Of a DNA stretch of 64,000 nucleotides, positions 35,211 through 45,611 are shown in pieces; position 1 is the stretch's first letter; each line of letters begins with the position of its first letter. Origin of the DNA: an uncultured Clostridium sp. (lineage in GTDB: Bacteria > Bacillota > Clostridia > TANB77 > CAG-508); the NCBI GenBank assembly GCA_947571115.1, contig CANOWW010000011.1, forward strand, positions 1 through 64,000. Reading direction: 5' to 3'. Below the pieces are notes generated by a model. It was not told the DNA's origin. It did not search any database and saw nothing but the letters and a program-made list of their open reading frames with translations. The translations under genes and the position numbers were made by a program.

Positions 35211-36860
35211 ATGGATACCTATAGCCAAATTAAAATTGAGACGGTAAAAGAACTAATTAATGAGATATATTATGTGCAAGAATTTGATGTAGCCAAAAAA
35301 TATCAAGAGCGATTGAATGCGATAGAAGTAAGACTAGAACAATTAACAGATGATTTTAAAGATTATCCAGAAAAGACGAATTTGTGGCAAGAACTTAAAG
35401 AAATGGATATAGAAATTGCTATGTTTTTAGATAAAGAAGAAACAAGTTTGAAGAGGAAATCTTTAGTTAAGAGATATTATGAAAAAAAGGTAGAGGATTT
35501 TGTAAAATCGAGTGGAAGTAAAACTTCGCAAGAATTGTTTGATGACTTAAAAAGCATGGTATTAGACATAAAAAAAGAAGCAATAGATGAAGAATTGGCT
35601 TCTAAAATAGACGAAATATCTGCTATGGCTTTGTTACATATTTATATACAGCAATTAAAAAATGGTGAGCCAATTGATTTGAAGTTAGCAGAAGAATTGT
35701 CAACACGAGAGAAATTGATGGGGGAGATAAAAAGTAAATTATTAAAAATGGCAGAAGAAAAAGACGAAATTGCTTCATTTGATATTCTTAAAATTTGCAA
35801 AAATATCTCGCCAGATACGTTGCAAAATCCAGAAATGTGGAAGATGCTTGTTGAAACCGAAACTGTTCAATTAAGAGGAGAAACAGGCAAAACGCCGAAG
35901 CAAGATTTCGAGGAAGAAAAGGCAGAAATTTTACCAGTTAAAAAGAAAAAATCTATTTTAGAAAAGATCAGAGAAAAGTTTGGCAAAAAGACAAAATATG
36001 TTTTTGAGAAAATAGATGAGAAAACTGGAGAGAAGAAAAGTTGGGCAGAATATCATGCTTTTCCACCAAAGGGAAGATTATTACGTAAATGCCAAAGTCA
36101 ATGTGTTGCCTTAGAAATTAATGGGAAATCAGTTGCTGAAGTGGATGCAATGGATCACATGGAGAATTTGCAATCCATCATTTTTGGGGAAGGAATAACC
36201 GAAATACGAAGGAGAAATCAAAGTGAATTTCTACCATTTAATCAAGTAAGCGAAATCACTATTTCAGATGATGTGCAAGTGATAGAAGATAACGCATTTA
36301 ATGGTTATGCACAATTAGCAAAAATTAATTTAGGAAATAATATAAAAGAAATTCAAAAAGGTGCTTTTTGTAATTGCGGAGCTTTAAAAACAATCAATTT
36401 GCCAGCTTCTTTATGTGATTTAGGACAGTGGGCATTTGCTTATTGTGAAAGTTTAGAAGATTTAGAATTGCCAGAAGATTTAATGTGTTTGCAAGCCCAT
36501 ACTTTTTGTAAGTGTAGTCATTTAAAAAATATAAAATTTGGCAAAAATATGCAAAGAATTGAAGATGGCGTTTTTGCTAATTGTAAATCCTTAAAAACAG
36601 TAACATTACCAGAAGAATTAATTTCTTTAGGAAAATACGCATTTACAGGATGTGACGCTTTAAGAAGTGTAGAATTTGGCAGTCAAATAAAAGAAATTGG
36701 AGATGATTGCTTTAGAGGAGATTATCAGTTATTGATAAAAAAATTCCCAGCTAGTTTAACAAAATTTGGTAGAAATGTTAAAAAGTATGCTAACAGAAGA
36801 ACAGGAAATATTATTCCATTACAGAGATCTTTTGAAGATGACTTAGACAGAGCACAATAA
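35211..36860 (+). CDS. BspA-type leucine-rich-repeat protein
   Basis: 549 residues. Residues ~1-240 are helical and charged; residues ~310-520 are LRR_5 (BspA/TpLRR) repeats such as IEDNAFNGYAQLAKINLGNNI and IEDGVFANCKSLKTVTLPEEL. No signal peptide, so possibly cytoplasmic, unlike surface BspA proteins. Function unknown. 18 bases upstream of lepA. Confidence 0.75.
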   Translation: MDTYSQIKIETVKELINEIYYVQEFDVAKKYQERLNAIEVRLEQLTDDFKDYPEKTNLWQELKEMDIEIAMFLDKEETSLKRKSLVKRYYEKKVEDFVKSSGSKTSQELFDDLKSMVLDIKKEAIDEELASKIDEISAMALLHIYIQQLKNGEPIDLKLAEELSTREKLMGEIKSKLLKMAEEKDEIASFDILKICKNISPDTLQNPEMWKMLVETETVQLRGETGKTPKQDFEEEKAEILPVKKKKSILEKIREKFGKKTKYVFEKIDEKTGEKKSWAEYHAFPPKGRLLRKCQSQCVALEINGKSVAEVDAMDHMENLQSIIFGEGITEIRRRNQSEFLPFNQVSEITISDDVQVIEDNAFNGYAQLAKINLGNNIKEIQKGAFCNCGALKTINLPASLCDLGQWAFAYCESLEDLELPEDLMCLQAHTFCKCSHLKNIKFGKNMQRIEDGVFANCKSLKTVTLPEELISLGKYAFTGCDALRSVEFGSQIKEIGDDCFRGDYQLLIKKFPASLTKFGRNVKKYANRRTGNIIPLQRSFEDDLDRAQ

Positions 36861-36878
36861 AACAGGGAGGAAATAAAT

Positions 36879-38696
36879 TTGCAAGATAAACAAAAACAAA
36901 TTCGAAATTTTAGTATTATTGCTCATATTGACCATGGAAAGTCGACGCTTGCTGACCGCATGATTGAAATGACAGGCAGTCTTTCTAAACGTGAAATGGA
37001 ATCACAAGTTTTGGATAACATGGAGATTGAGCGTGAGCGAGGAATTACCATAAAATCTCAGGCAGTGAAAATGAATTATGTAGCAAAAGATGGCTTGAGT
37101 TATGAGTTTAATTTAATTGATACACCAGGGCATGTGGATTTTAATTATGAAGTGTCAAGAAGTTTAGCGGCATGCGAAGGTGCGATTTTGGTGGTGGATA
37201 GCACGCAAGGCGTAGAAGCACAAACACTTGCCAATGTGTATTTGGCGATTGACGATAACTTGGAAATTTTGCCTGTGATTAATAAAGTAGATTTGCCAAA
37301 TGCAAGAGCAGATGAAGTTAAAAAGGAAATTGAAGATATTATTGGCATTCCAGCCATGGATGCCCCTTGTATTTCTGCCAAAACAGGTTTGAACGTGGAA
37401 GAGGTATTGGAGCGCATTGTGACCGATATTCCAGCGCCAAATGGAGAAGTAAATGCGCCGCTGCAAGCTTTGATTTTTGACTCGGTCTACGATAATTACA
37501 AAGGCGCCATTGCATATGTTAGAATTAAGAATGGAAGTTTGAAGGCAAATGACGAAATTTTATTTATGGCAACAGGAAAAGTTTTTACGGTAACAGAAGT
37601 TGGGTCTTTTAAAGCTGGTGGTTATGTTCCAGCAGAGAGTTTAAGTGCAGGCGAAGTTGGTTACATTTGTGCGAGTGTGAAAACGATTTCCGATTTGCAA
37701 GTAGGAGATACGATTACGTTGAAAAATCAGCCAGCAAGCACGCCACTTCCAGGGTATAAAAAAGCCAATTCAATGGTGTATTGTGGGATGTATCCGATTG
37801 ATGGAAGTGAATATGAGCCATTAAAAGAAGCATTGGAAAAACTAAAATTGAACGATGCAGCACTCAATTATGAGCCAGAAACTTCGGCAGCTTTGGGGTT
37901 TGGTTTTCGCTGTGGTTTTTTGGGGCTTTTGCACATGGAAATCGTGATGGAACGTTTAGACCGCGAATTTGATATTGGATTGATTACAACGGCACCATCG
38001 GTTATCTACAAGGTTCACAGAACCAATGGCGAAATTATCGAATTATATAATCCAGTGGACTTACCGCCTACGACAGAAATCAAGCAAATGGAAGAGCCGA
38101 TTATGAAGGCTCAAATTATGATACCAAAAGAGTTTGTGGGAAATGTGATGAAAGTGTGTCAAGAAAGACGTGGCACGTATATTGATATGCGTTATTTGGA
38201 TGAAACACGCGTCACACTGGAATATGATTTGCCGCTCAATGAAATTATCTATGATTTTTTTGATACGATAAAATCAAAGACAAAGGGCTATGCTTCTGTG
38301 GATTACGAATTTAAGGAATACAGAAAAGCTGATTTGGTAAAACTGGATTTGCTAATTAATAACGAAACTGTGGATGCGTTGTCATTTATTGTGCATAAGG
38401 ATTCTGCTTATGATAGAGGACGCAAAATGGCAGAAAAATTAAAAAAAGTCATTCCAAGGCAGTTATTTGAAGTTCCGATTCAGGCGGCGATTGGTGGAAA
38501 AATTATTGCTAGAGAGACAATTTCAGCTATGCGAAAAGATGTGCTTGCTAAATGCTATGGTGGAGATATTACGAGGAAGAAGAAGTTGCTAGAAAAGCAA
38601 AAACGAGGCAAAAAGAAAATGCGCGAAATTGGTAGTGTACAAGTTCCGCAAGAAGCGTTTTTGTCGGTTTTGAAATTAAATGACGATGAAACATAA
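36879..38696 (+). CDS. lepA: Elongation factor 4 (LepA) back-translocase
   Basis: 605 residues, TTG start with GGGAGG upstream. Translational GTPase: [10 protein letters not shown] (P-loop), RGITI (switch I), [14 protein letters not shown] and the LepA-specific C-terminal domain ending in the [15 protein letters not shown] basic segment. Moves stalled ribosomes one step back. Of interest in a cell with frequent frameshifting, but it is universal in bacteria. No in-frame CGG in 605 codons. Confidence 0.97.
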   Translation: MQDKQKQIRNFSIIAHIDHGKSTLADRMIEMTGSLSKREMESQVLDNMEIERERGITIKSQAVKMNYVAKDGLSYEFNLIDTPGHVDFNYEVSRSLAACEGAILVVDSTQGVEAQTLANVYLAIDDNLEILPVINKVDLPNARADEVKKEIEDIIGIPAMDAPCISAKTGLNVEEVLERIVTDIPAPNGEVNAPLQALIFDSVYDNYKGAIAYVRIKNGSLKANDEILFMATGKVFTVTEVGSFKAGGYVPAESLSAGEVGYICASVKTISDLQVGDTITLKNQPASTPLPGYKKANSMVYCGMYPIDGSEYEPLKEALEKLKLNDAALNYEPETSAALGFGFRCGFLGLLHMEIVMERLDREFDIGLITTAPSVIYKVHRTNGEIIELYNPVDLPPTTEIKQMEEPIMKAQIMIPKEFVGNVMKVCQERRGTYIDMRYLDETRVTLEYDLPLNEIIYDFFDTIKSKTKGYASVDYEFKEYRKADLVKLDLLINNETVDALSFIVHKDSAYDRGRKMAEKLKKVIPRQLFEVPIQAAIGGKIIARETISAMRKDVLAKCYGGDITRKKKLLEKQKRGKKKMREIGSVQVPQEAFLSVLKLNDDET

Positions 38697-38747
38697 ACGT
38701 AGGAGTACAGGGCACCGTGCCCAGAAGAAAATATAAGGTATAAAAAT

Positions 38748-40206
38748 ATGGTAAAAAAGAAAAATTTTATTTTGATTTATTTGTTGATGGTTGCTGTTGT
38801 GGTGGGGATTTTGATTGCTGGGGTAGTTTCCTTTTATATCCTTCATAAAAATGACGAAACCATACAAACAGGCGTTTTTATTAAAGGGATTAATGTGTCG
38901 GGTCTGACAAAGGAAGAAGCTGTGAAATTGGTCAAAGATAATTTGGATTTGGAGCTCAATGACCATTTGATTTTGAAGTACAAAAATTATGAATATTATG
39001 TTGAAGTGGAGCAGTTTGAAGCTCAGTTTGATGTAGAAGCCTCAGTGGATTTGGCTTATCAGATTGGCAGAAGCGGAAACATGATAAAAGACATGAAGGA
39101 TTATGCGAGTGTTTTAATGTCGAAAATTGATGTAGAGCCGGTGTTGAAATATAGTGAAGAGGCTTTGATTTCTTATTTGGAAGTGATTCAAGCACAATTG
39201 CCAGACCAGTTAGAGCAGAGCAGTTATTATGTAGAGGACGACAAAGTGATGATTACCAATGGAAAAAATGGTGCCAAAATTTACATGGATGAGCTAAAAG
39301 AGACGATTTTGGAAGAAGTCCAAGATATTACGTATAAAAATACGTGTATCGATATTCCTACCTTTACAGAATACCCTGACAAAATTAATGTGGCTTCGAT
39401 TCATGATGATGTTTATCGCCAAATGCAAAATGCCTATTTTACAACAGAGCCACGTATGGTTTATGCAGAAGTAACAGGTGTGGATTTTAATGTGGCAGCA
39501 GTTGAAAATGCGATTGAAACCAATCCAGATGTGGAAGAATATGCAATTGAACTGAATTTGACTGAGCCAGAAGTGACAGTAAATGATTTAGGAATGGAGG
39601 CTTTTCCAGATTTGCTAGGCACTTATTCTACAAAATATGTAAATAATCCAGACCGAACGACCAATTTAAGGTTGGCGTCTAATAAAATCAATGGCAAAGT
39701 AATTATGCCAGAGGAAGAATTTTCGTTTAACAAAGTGGTGCGGAAGACGAACGATTGCAGCAGGTTATAAAAATGCAGCCATCTTTTCAGATGGACAAGT
39801 GACAGATGGTTTAGGCGGCGGAATTTGCCAAATTACGAGTACACTTTATAATGCAGTGGTTTTTGCGAACATGAAAATTACCTCAAGGCGAAATCATATG
39901 TTTGTGCCATCGTATGTATCAGGGGGGCGAGATGCAACAGTTGTGTATGGCTCGACAGATTTTAAGTTTAAGAATTCGAGAAGTTATCCGATTAAATTGG
40001 TTTCCAGTGTAGAAGGCGGCGTAGCGACGATAAGTGTGTATGGTTATAAAAATCCCAATGACCAAGAATATGAAATTTCGATTGAAAATAATTTAGTAAA
40101 AACTACGGCAAAATCGCTTGTGTATGATGCTTATAAAATTTATAAACAAAATGGGCAAGTTGTGAACCGAGAAAAAATGTCGAGGGACACATATAAAAAA
40201 TATTAA
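38748..40206 (+). CDS. VanW-family surface protein, one +1 shift at CGG
   Basis: Single N-terminal membrane anchor (about residues 6-30), two putative peptidoglycan-binding (PG_binding_4) regions, then the VanW domain. Codon 332 is CGG (39741-39743). Skipping its C changes FNKVVR into FNKVVGRRTIAAGYKNAAIF, the start of the VanW core, which continues with GLGGGICQITSTLYNAVVF to 40206. Joined length 485 residues. Without the shift the product ends nine codons later without the VanW core. Function of VanW domains is unknown; found in glycopeptide-resistance clusters and many Clostridia. Confidence 0.87.
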
Positions 40207-40228
40207 TATAGTTGTTAAAAGAAAAGAT

Positions 40229-40260
40229 AAAAGGACAAGATTAACTTGCCCTTTATTTTT
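40229..40260. terminator. Bidirectional terminator
   Basis: AAAGGACAAG pairs with CTTGCCCTTT (one mismatch/wobble), T-rich ends, between the VanW gene and the convergent VirD4-like gene. Confidence 0.75.
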
Positions 40261-42580
40261 AACTCTTCTTATAATGAACAATTGGATCCTCGTCATCAAA
40301 TTTATAATGTGAATTTTGTGTTGTTTTAAATGGCTCATCATCTTCCAGTTCTTGAGTTTCATGCTTGCGACCTTTATGGGTCACTTCATGAATGTTAATT
40401 CCATTTGTAAATTTTGAAAAATTATAAACTTTAATTTTTTGTTTTTCTTTATATTTTGATTCCAGAAAATCAACTTTTGCTTTACCAGCTATCATCTTGC
40501 CTTTGATGTCTTTGGTTTTATAGACCATGGTTTTGAAAGCAAGTGCTTGCACTTCACCTGGTTTAATATTCGGTTTCCAGTCCCATTTGATGGATTTATA
40601 AGTTGGACTATATTTTACTGTGCTTGAGTCATAATCACTTTGGAAAACCCATTCACGGTGGTCACCAAATTCTTTTGACCAAAATTCGTTATCCGCTGGC
40701 GTGTTATTTCCAAAAGTAACTTTTGTGGTGCTATTAGCAAGAACAGTGTTTTTAAAATTATCTGCCGCAAATTGTGATAAATTTTGGGTTGAAACAATGG
40801 CGCCAACTCTGTATTTTCGATATAATGTAAAAATATCTTCTGTAGCTTTGCACATAAATGGTGGAAATTCATCAATGTACAAAAAGTGTGGAAGTCTAGT
40901 TTTTTCAATGCCGGGACGAGATAACACAGAATGTTGCATCAAAAGCAAAATGAATAAACCAAAGGATTTATGCACAGTTGCTCCTAAATCGCCACGACGC
41001 GTACAAATAAATACAACTTCGCCATTTTTTAGTACACTATCGTAATTAATGTTATTGGTTTGATTACAAATCACATTTTTCACACTTGGATAGCGCAATA
41101 ATAACTCAAGTTGAGAAGAAGCCATTTGCAAATACTGCAAATTTTGCTCGCGTTTTGCTACATTTTTGTAAAACATTTTTTTGAAATAATCTAGTTGAAT
41201 TTTATATTTTTCAGCTAAATCTGGAATTTCTTTCATCTGTTCTGCCATGGTTTCAATTTGGTCAGGATTGTTGAAAATGTCTAATAAGTTTTCCAATGTT
41301 GGTAGGGCATTATCATGGGAAATCGGATACATTTCTTTTAGCAATAAAGTGATATTTTCAATGGCCTGTGTAATCGAAGTTTGCTTCATAACTTCAGAAG
41401 TTACAACACTTTTGCCGTCCATATTGGTTTCAGCCATTCTTTTTAAAATAGCAGAAACAGAAATAGCAGCTTTCATGGGATCCTTAAAAGCAAACGGATT
41501 TAAGCCTACGGAATTAGGGTTATTAGGGTCGATGACATGATAATCAATTCCAAAATTGTCAGCTACTTCAATCATGTGTGATAGAGACTCAAAGTCTGGT
41601 GCTAAGTAAGTTAGTCCTAAATCTTTGAAAACAGAGTTTTCGCCAGCATAAGAAAACGCAAGTTTTGATACATAAGCCTTGTAAATTTTTTCTTTACTAG
41701 AAACAGGTGTTAGCATATTTAAACTGAAATTTTCATTGATATAATCATTGGCGTAAGGGCAATTTAAGTTTGCAATGCCAGTACGTAAAGCCGTAAAACC
41801 AACTTCTTTTGACGCTTCTTTTAAGAAATATTTTTTCTCCAAATCTCTGGCAATCATTGGCTCAAAAATCATGGAAGTTTTTCCTGAGCCAGAAGGACCT
41901 GTGACAAGCATTGCTTCATAACGTCTATTTTCAGGTATTTTTATGATTTTTGAGGTGTCGCGATCTTTGCAAAGTACGATTTCGCAAGTGTAAGGACCAG
42001 TACCTTCTTTATTGTTGGATAAGTCAATTCCGGGATAATCTGTAATGGAATCTCGAATATCCTTCATATCATTGACTTTTAAGTAAATGAATTTGAACAA
42101 TGGATAAAATGTTGTAACTGGGATGTACCAAGCCATTGCTGAGAAGGCAGGTCGAATTAAATCCATGAAAGTGCTAATAATATAACTATAATTTGGCACA
42201 GAAAATAACAACAACCAACCAGCTTTGTTAATCCATTGCACAAACATAGATACAGAAACGGTGTATAAAATAATCGCATATAAATATAAGAAAGAATATT
42301 TGATACGTGAATAAGTTACGAATTTTGAGGCAAATGAAAAGTAAAAGGCAAATACTGGGCACGCAAGAGCTAAGGTGTATTTTAAAGGACCCCAATAAGA
42401 CACAGAAATGCCTGAAAATCCAATTAACAATATTTCTGCAACTCTGTCAACCACAATGTAAATGGAAATTAATGTTAAGATATAAGTGGCAAAAGTATTT
42501 CGATCTGTTTTTAGTTTTTTTAAAAAATTGTCAATATATTTCATGAGTTTTTGACTCCTTTTTTTAGAGAGTTTTTTCAA
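40259..42580 (-). CDS. VirD4/TraD-like type IV coupling ATPase
   Basis: 773 residues. N-terminal membrane segments (about residues 15-165, four or more), Walker A GPSGSGKTSMIFEP near 235, Walker B-like LPHFLYIDEFPPFM near 560, and the ring-forming STQNLSQF segment. Coupling proteins feed DNA or proteins into a type IV secretion channel. No relaxase or T4SS genes occur in the window, so it stands alone; it may couple to a system elsewhere or do another job. RBS AAAGGAGT. No in-frame CGG. Confidence 0.82.
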   Translation of the reverse strand: MKKLSKKRSQKLMKYIDNFLKKLKTDRNTFATYILTLISIYIVVDRVAEILLIGFSGISVSYWGPLKYTLALACPVFAFYFSFASKFVTYSRIKYSFLYLYAIILYTVSVSMFVQWINKAGWLLLFSVPNYSYIISTFMDLIRPAFSAMAWYIPVTTFYPLFKFIYLKVNDMKDIRDSITDYPGIDLSNNKEGTGPYTCEIVLCKDRDTSKIIKIPENRRYEAMLVTGPSGSGKTSMIFEPMIARDLEKKYFLKEASKEVGFTALRTGIANLNCPYANDYINENFSLNMLTPVSSKEKIYKAYVSKLAFSYAGENSVFKDLGLTYLAPDFESLSHMIEVADNFGIDYHVIDPNNPNSVGLNPFAFKDPMKAAISVSAILKRMAETNMDGKSVVTSEVMKQTSITQAIENITLLLKEMYPISHDNALPTLENLLDIFNNPDQIETMAEQMKEIPDLAEKYKIQLDYFKKMFYKNVAKREQNLQYLQMASSQLELLLRYPSVKNVICNQTNNINYDSVLKNGEVVFICTRRGDLGATVHKSFGLFILLLMQHSVLSRPGIEKTRLPHFLYIDEFPPFMCKATEDIFTLYRKYRVGAIVSTQNLSQFAADNFKNTVLANSTTKVTFGNNTPADNEFWSKEFGDHREWVFQSDYDSSTVKYSPTYKSIKWDWKPNIKPGEVQALAFKTMVYKTKDIKGKMIAGKAKVDFLESKYKEKQKIKVYNFSKFTNGINIHEVTHKGRKHETQELEDDEPFKTTQNSHYKFDDEDPIVHYKKS

Positions 42581-42782
42581 ATTTTATATTTCTCTTAAAT
42601 ATAAGTAGCAAATTTAAAATTCATCTACTTATATTATCTAACAAAATCACAAAAAAAGCAAGTATTTTTATGAAAAAATATGGGAAATTCCACAAAAAAT
42701 TTATTGTGTTTGCTTCTGAAATAAATTTTTGGAGAATATTTATAAGAAAGTATTGAAACATTAAGCAAAAAACAATATAATT

Positions 42783-42848
42783 AAGATAGCTCTTCGAGCA
42801 GAGCGAGTTAGAGCTATCTTAGTTAATATTTCTATAAGAAATATTAAC
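42783..42848 (+). repeat. Two adjacent palindromes upstream of the flippase gene
   Basis: Hairpin AAGATAGCTC/GAGCTATCTT (42783-42820, loop contains GCGAGT) followed by a perfect palindrome GTTAATATTTCT-ATA-AGAAATATTAAC (42822-42848). The rest of the gap 42581-42887 shows nothing but an AT-rich leader. Confidence 0.6.
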
Positions 42849-42887
42849 TACATTGTAAATAGTAAATAGTAAATAGAAAGGAAAGTT

Positions 42888-44513
42888 ATGGCAAAGATAA
42901 AAAAAGAAGGATTTATGCAAGGTGTTTTATCCTTGATGTGTTCACAAGTGATTATCAAAATACTGGGGCTAGTGTACAGCATGTATCTTACTAACCGTGA
43001 AGGATTTGGGGATAGTGGAAATGCGATTTATATGAGCGGCTATCAGGTATATGCAATGCTGTTGACTCTTTCCTCAATTGGCGTTCCGAATGCAATTTCA
43101 AAATTGGTGTCAGAAAAATTGGCATTAGGAGATAGAAAAGGTGCTAACCGTATTTTTAAAATAGCATTTGTTGCTTTTGCCTTCATTGGATTTGGAGGAA
43201 CGCTTTTGTTATTTTTAGGGGCAAAAGTTATTGCTAATCAATGGCTGCAAATTCCAGAGGCAGAATATACCTTGATGACGCTTTCGCCTGCTATATTTTT
43301 TGTGTCGATTTCGTCTGTCATTAGAGGCTACTTTAATGGGCACCAAAAAATGTCTGCTACGGCGCGTTCCCAAACGGTAGAACAAGTTTTTAAAACAACA
43401 CTGACCATTATTATCGTAGAAATTGTAGCAATTTGTACCAATGTCAACACAGAATTAATGGCGGCTGGAGCCAATTTAGCCACAACTTTTGCAACTTTTT
43501 TAAGTTTTTCGTATATTTTTTCTTTATATAAAATGAACCGAAAAGAAGAAGCCAAAGAAATCAAAGCACAGACAGTCAAACGAAGAAGACAAGAAACAGC
43601 GGGTTCCATTATCCGAAAAATTTTGGCAGTTTCGATTCCGATTTCACTTAGTTCGTTGCTATCTAGCATCAACAAAAACATTGATTCCGTAACGGTTGTG
43701 CGTTTGCTAAAACCACTGATTGGAGAAGCAACTGCCAAAACGAAATATGGCATTTTGAGTTCCAAAGTGGATATTTTAACATCCATGCCACTGGCGTTTA
43801 ACATTGCGTTTGCAACTTCACTCGTGCCAGTGATTGCGGCAGCCAAAGTGAAAAACGATGTAGAAACCATCAACAAAAGACTTCGTTTATCGCTGCTCAT
43901 TACGATTTTAATTGCGCTGCCTTGCACTTTTGGTATGTGCATTTACGCCACCCCAATTTTGGAATTGCTGTTTCCGAATGCAAGTTCGGGAGGCATGTTG
44001 CTTGCCATTTCTGCACTAACAATTACATTCACGGCATTGGCGCAAACGATTAACGGCGCTTTGCAAGGCTTAGGGAAAATCAGAGTTCCAGCCTTTGCGC
44101 TCGGCTGTGGCGTTTTAGTGAAACTAATAGCAAATGTGATTTTAATTCCTATTGAGGGAATTTATGAAAATGGGGCTGCCATTGGTTCTGTGCTTTGTCA
44201 TATTGTCTCATTTACAATTGTGTATCATGTGCTAAAACGAACCGTCAGACTTGATTTTAGCATTAGTGGCATGTTAATCAAACCATTGCTGATTACAGTC
44301 ATTATGTCAGCCATTTCGCTCGCATGTTATAAAGGAATGCTGATACTGGGCGTGGCATCAAGAGTTGCTACGATGATGGGAATTGTGATTGCAGTACTGG
44401 TGTATGCAATGGGAATTGTAGTCTTCAAAGTTTTATCCAAAGAAGATATTGAAATGTTGCCTTCAGGCGACAAAATCTATCAATTTTTGCACAAAATTGG
44501 CATCTATCGCTAA
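42888..44513 (+). CDS. SpoVB-like polysaccharide/lipid II flippase (MOP superfamily)
   Basis: 541 residues with about 14 membrane helices. N-terminal FMQGVLSLMCSQVIIKILGLVYSMYL and the GYQVYAMLLTLSSIGVPNAISKLVSE segment match the SpoVB/MurJ-like branch of MATE/PST flippases. In Bacillus SpoVB is needed for the spore cortex. Could alternatively export teichoic-acid or polysaccharide precursors. Confidence 0.88.
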   Translation: MAKIKKEGFMQGVLSLMCSQVIIKILGLVYSMYLTNREGFGDSGNAIYMSGYQVYAMLLTLSSIGVPNAISKLVSEKLALGDRKGANRIFKIAFVAFAFIGFGGTLLLFLGAKVIANQWLQIPEAEYTLMTLSPAIFFVSISSVIRGYFNGHQKMSATARSQTVEQVFKTTLTIIIVEIVAICTNVNTELMAAGANLATTFATFLSFSYIFSLYKMNRKEEAKEIKAQTVKRRRQETAGSIIRKILAVSIPISLSSLLSSINKNIDSVTVVRLLKPLIGEATAKTKYGILSSKVDILTSMPLAFNIAFATSLVPVIAAAKVKNDVETINKRLRLSLLITILIALPCTFGMCIYATPILELLFPNASSGGMLLAISALTITFTALAQTINGALQGLGKIRVPAFALGCGVLVKLIANVILIPIEGIYENGAAIGSVLCHIVSFTIVYHVLKRTVRLDFSISGMLIKPLLITVIMSAISLACYKGMLILGVASRVATMMGIVIAVLVYAMGIVVFKVLSKEDIEMLPSGDKIYQFLHKIGIYR

Positions 44514-44679
44514 AGGCTTGAAAAATGGGCAAAAATGATTTGAGTGATACTTGTAAATATTGAAAAATGGAGAAAAAAAGAAAATTATTCCAAAATCGAG
44601 AAGGATTTTATCTAAATTTGGCGAATAAAGGTAATAGTAGACAAAACTACTAACTAAAACAATTGGGAGGTAATTTAAA

Positions 44680-44958
44680 ATGAACAAAGCTGAATTAATC
44701 GCAGCAGTAGCTGCAAAAACAGGGGCAACCAAAAAAAGTGCTGAGGAATCAGTAAATGCATTTACAGATGTTATAACAGAAGCATTAAAAAAAGGAGATA
44801 AAGTTCAATTAGTTGGATTTGGTTCTTTTGAAGTTATTAAAAGAGCAGCTAGAAAAGGTAGAAATCCACAAACAAAAGAAGAAATTAAAATTCCTGCATC
44901 AAAAGCTCCAAAATTCAAAGCTGGTAAAGCATTAAAAGATATTGTTAATAAAAAATAA
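44680..44958 (+). CDS. hup: HU DNA-binding protein
   Basis: 92 residues. [37 protein letters not shown] and the arm [30 protein letters not shown] are complete HU hallmarks. Abundant nucleoid protein. RBS GGGAGG. Confidence 0.97.
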   Translation: MNKAELIAAVAAKTGATKKSAEESVNAFTDVITEALKKGDKVQLVGFGSFEVIKRAARKGRNPQTKEEIKIPASKAPKFKAGKALKDIVNKK

Positions 44959-44970
44959 TGATAAAATAAT

Positions 44971-45003
44971 AAAAAAGCAAATAGTAAAACTATTTGCTTT
45001 TTT
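44971..45003. terminator. Bidirectional terminator after hup
   Basis: AAAAAAGCAAATAGT pairs with ACTATTTGCTTTTTT. Confidence 0.9.
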
Positions 45004-45007
45004 GAAA

Positions 45008-45451
45008 TTATTCTTCACAGCAACATTTGCATTCACAGTCACAGTCCTCTGGTTCAAAAGGTCTATCACAACATAAGTCAACACCTTTTAGACATTTTCC
45101 TTCTTTTCTGCAGTGTTTGCAAATTTTAACATGTTCTACACGATTTGCCCAAATATCGATTGCGTAACGTTTGTCAGAGCAAAGAGGTCCAAAAACGAAT
45201 TCGCCATCTTTATTAGTAAATGTGTGAGATACAGGTTTTCTTTCGTGTTTTGTTACTTCTAACAATTTGACAACAGCGTCTTTAACAGGTTCATTGCAAG
45301 AATCCTTGATTACACCAAAAATAACATTTCTGTGGTCCTCATCTAAGTTGATTTCTAAGTCAAATTGTTTTCCAGCTTCAATAAATCCATCAATATCCAC
45401 GATGTGTTTTTTTTCACAATCAAAATCCATTTCCATATCCATTTTAATCAT
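45008..45451 (-). CDS. Carboxypeptidase-regulatory-like domain protein with Cys-rich tail
   Basis: 147 residues. Residues ~35-95 form a small beta-sandwich of the carboxypeptidase regulatory type (VIFGVIKDSCNEPVKDAVVKL ... FTNKDGEFVFGPLCSDKRYAI). The last ~50 residues hold 14 or so Cys in CxxC, CC and CxCxC patterns. No signal peptide. Proteins of this layout occur near spore and envelope genes in Clostridia; metal binding or disulfide crosslinking is inferred from composition. Confidence 0.7.
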   Translation of the reverse strand: MIKMDMEMDFDCEKKHIVDIDGFIEAGKQFDLEINLDEDHRNVIFGVIKDSCNEPVKDAVVKLLEVTKHERKPVSHTFTNKDGEFVFGPLCSDKRYAIDIWANRVEHVKICKHCRKEGKCLKGVDLCCDRPFEPEDCDCECKCCCEE

Positions 45452-45611
45452 TCCTTTATTATAAATTCGGAAGTACTTCCTTATAAATAATATGTCAAAA
45501 AAGGAGAAAATGCGACAAATTTTAGAAAATTAGCCAAAAACAAAAATCGTTTTAAAAAGCCTTTCTTTTTTTCAAGAGGTGTGATAAAATGTAAAAAATA
45601 AGGAGCTGAAA

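Noticed and set aside
36879..38696. lepA as a special adaptation to frameshifting
   Set aside because: LepA is nearly universal in bacteria and nothing in this sequence departs from the family.
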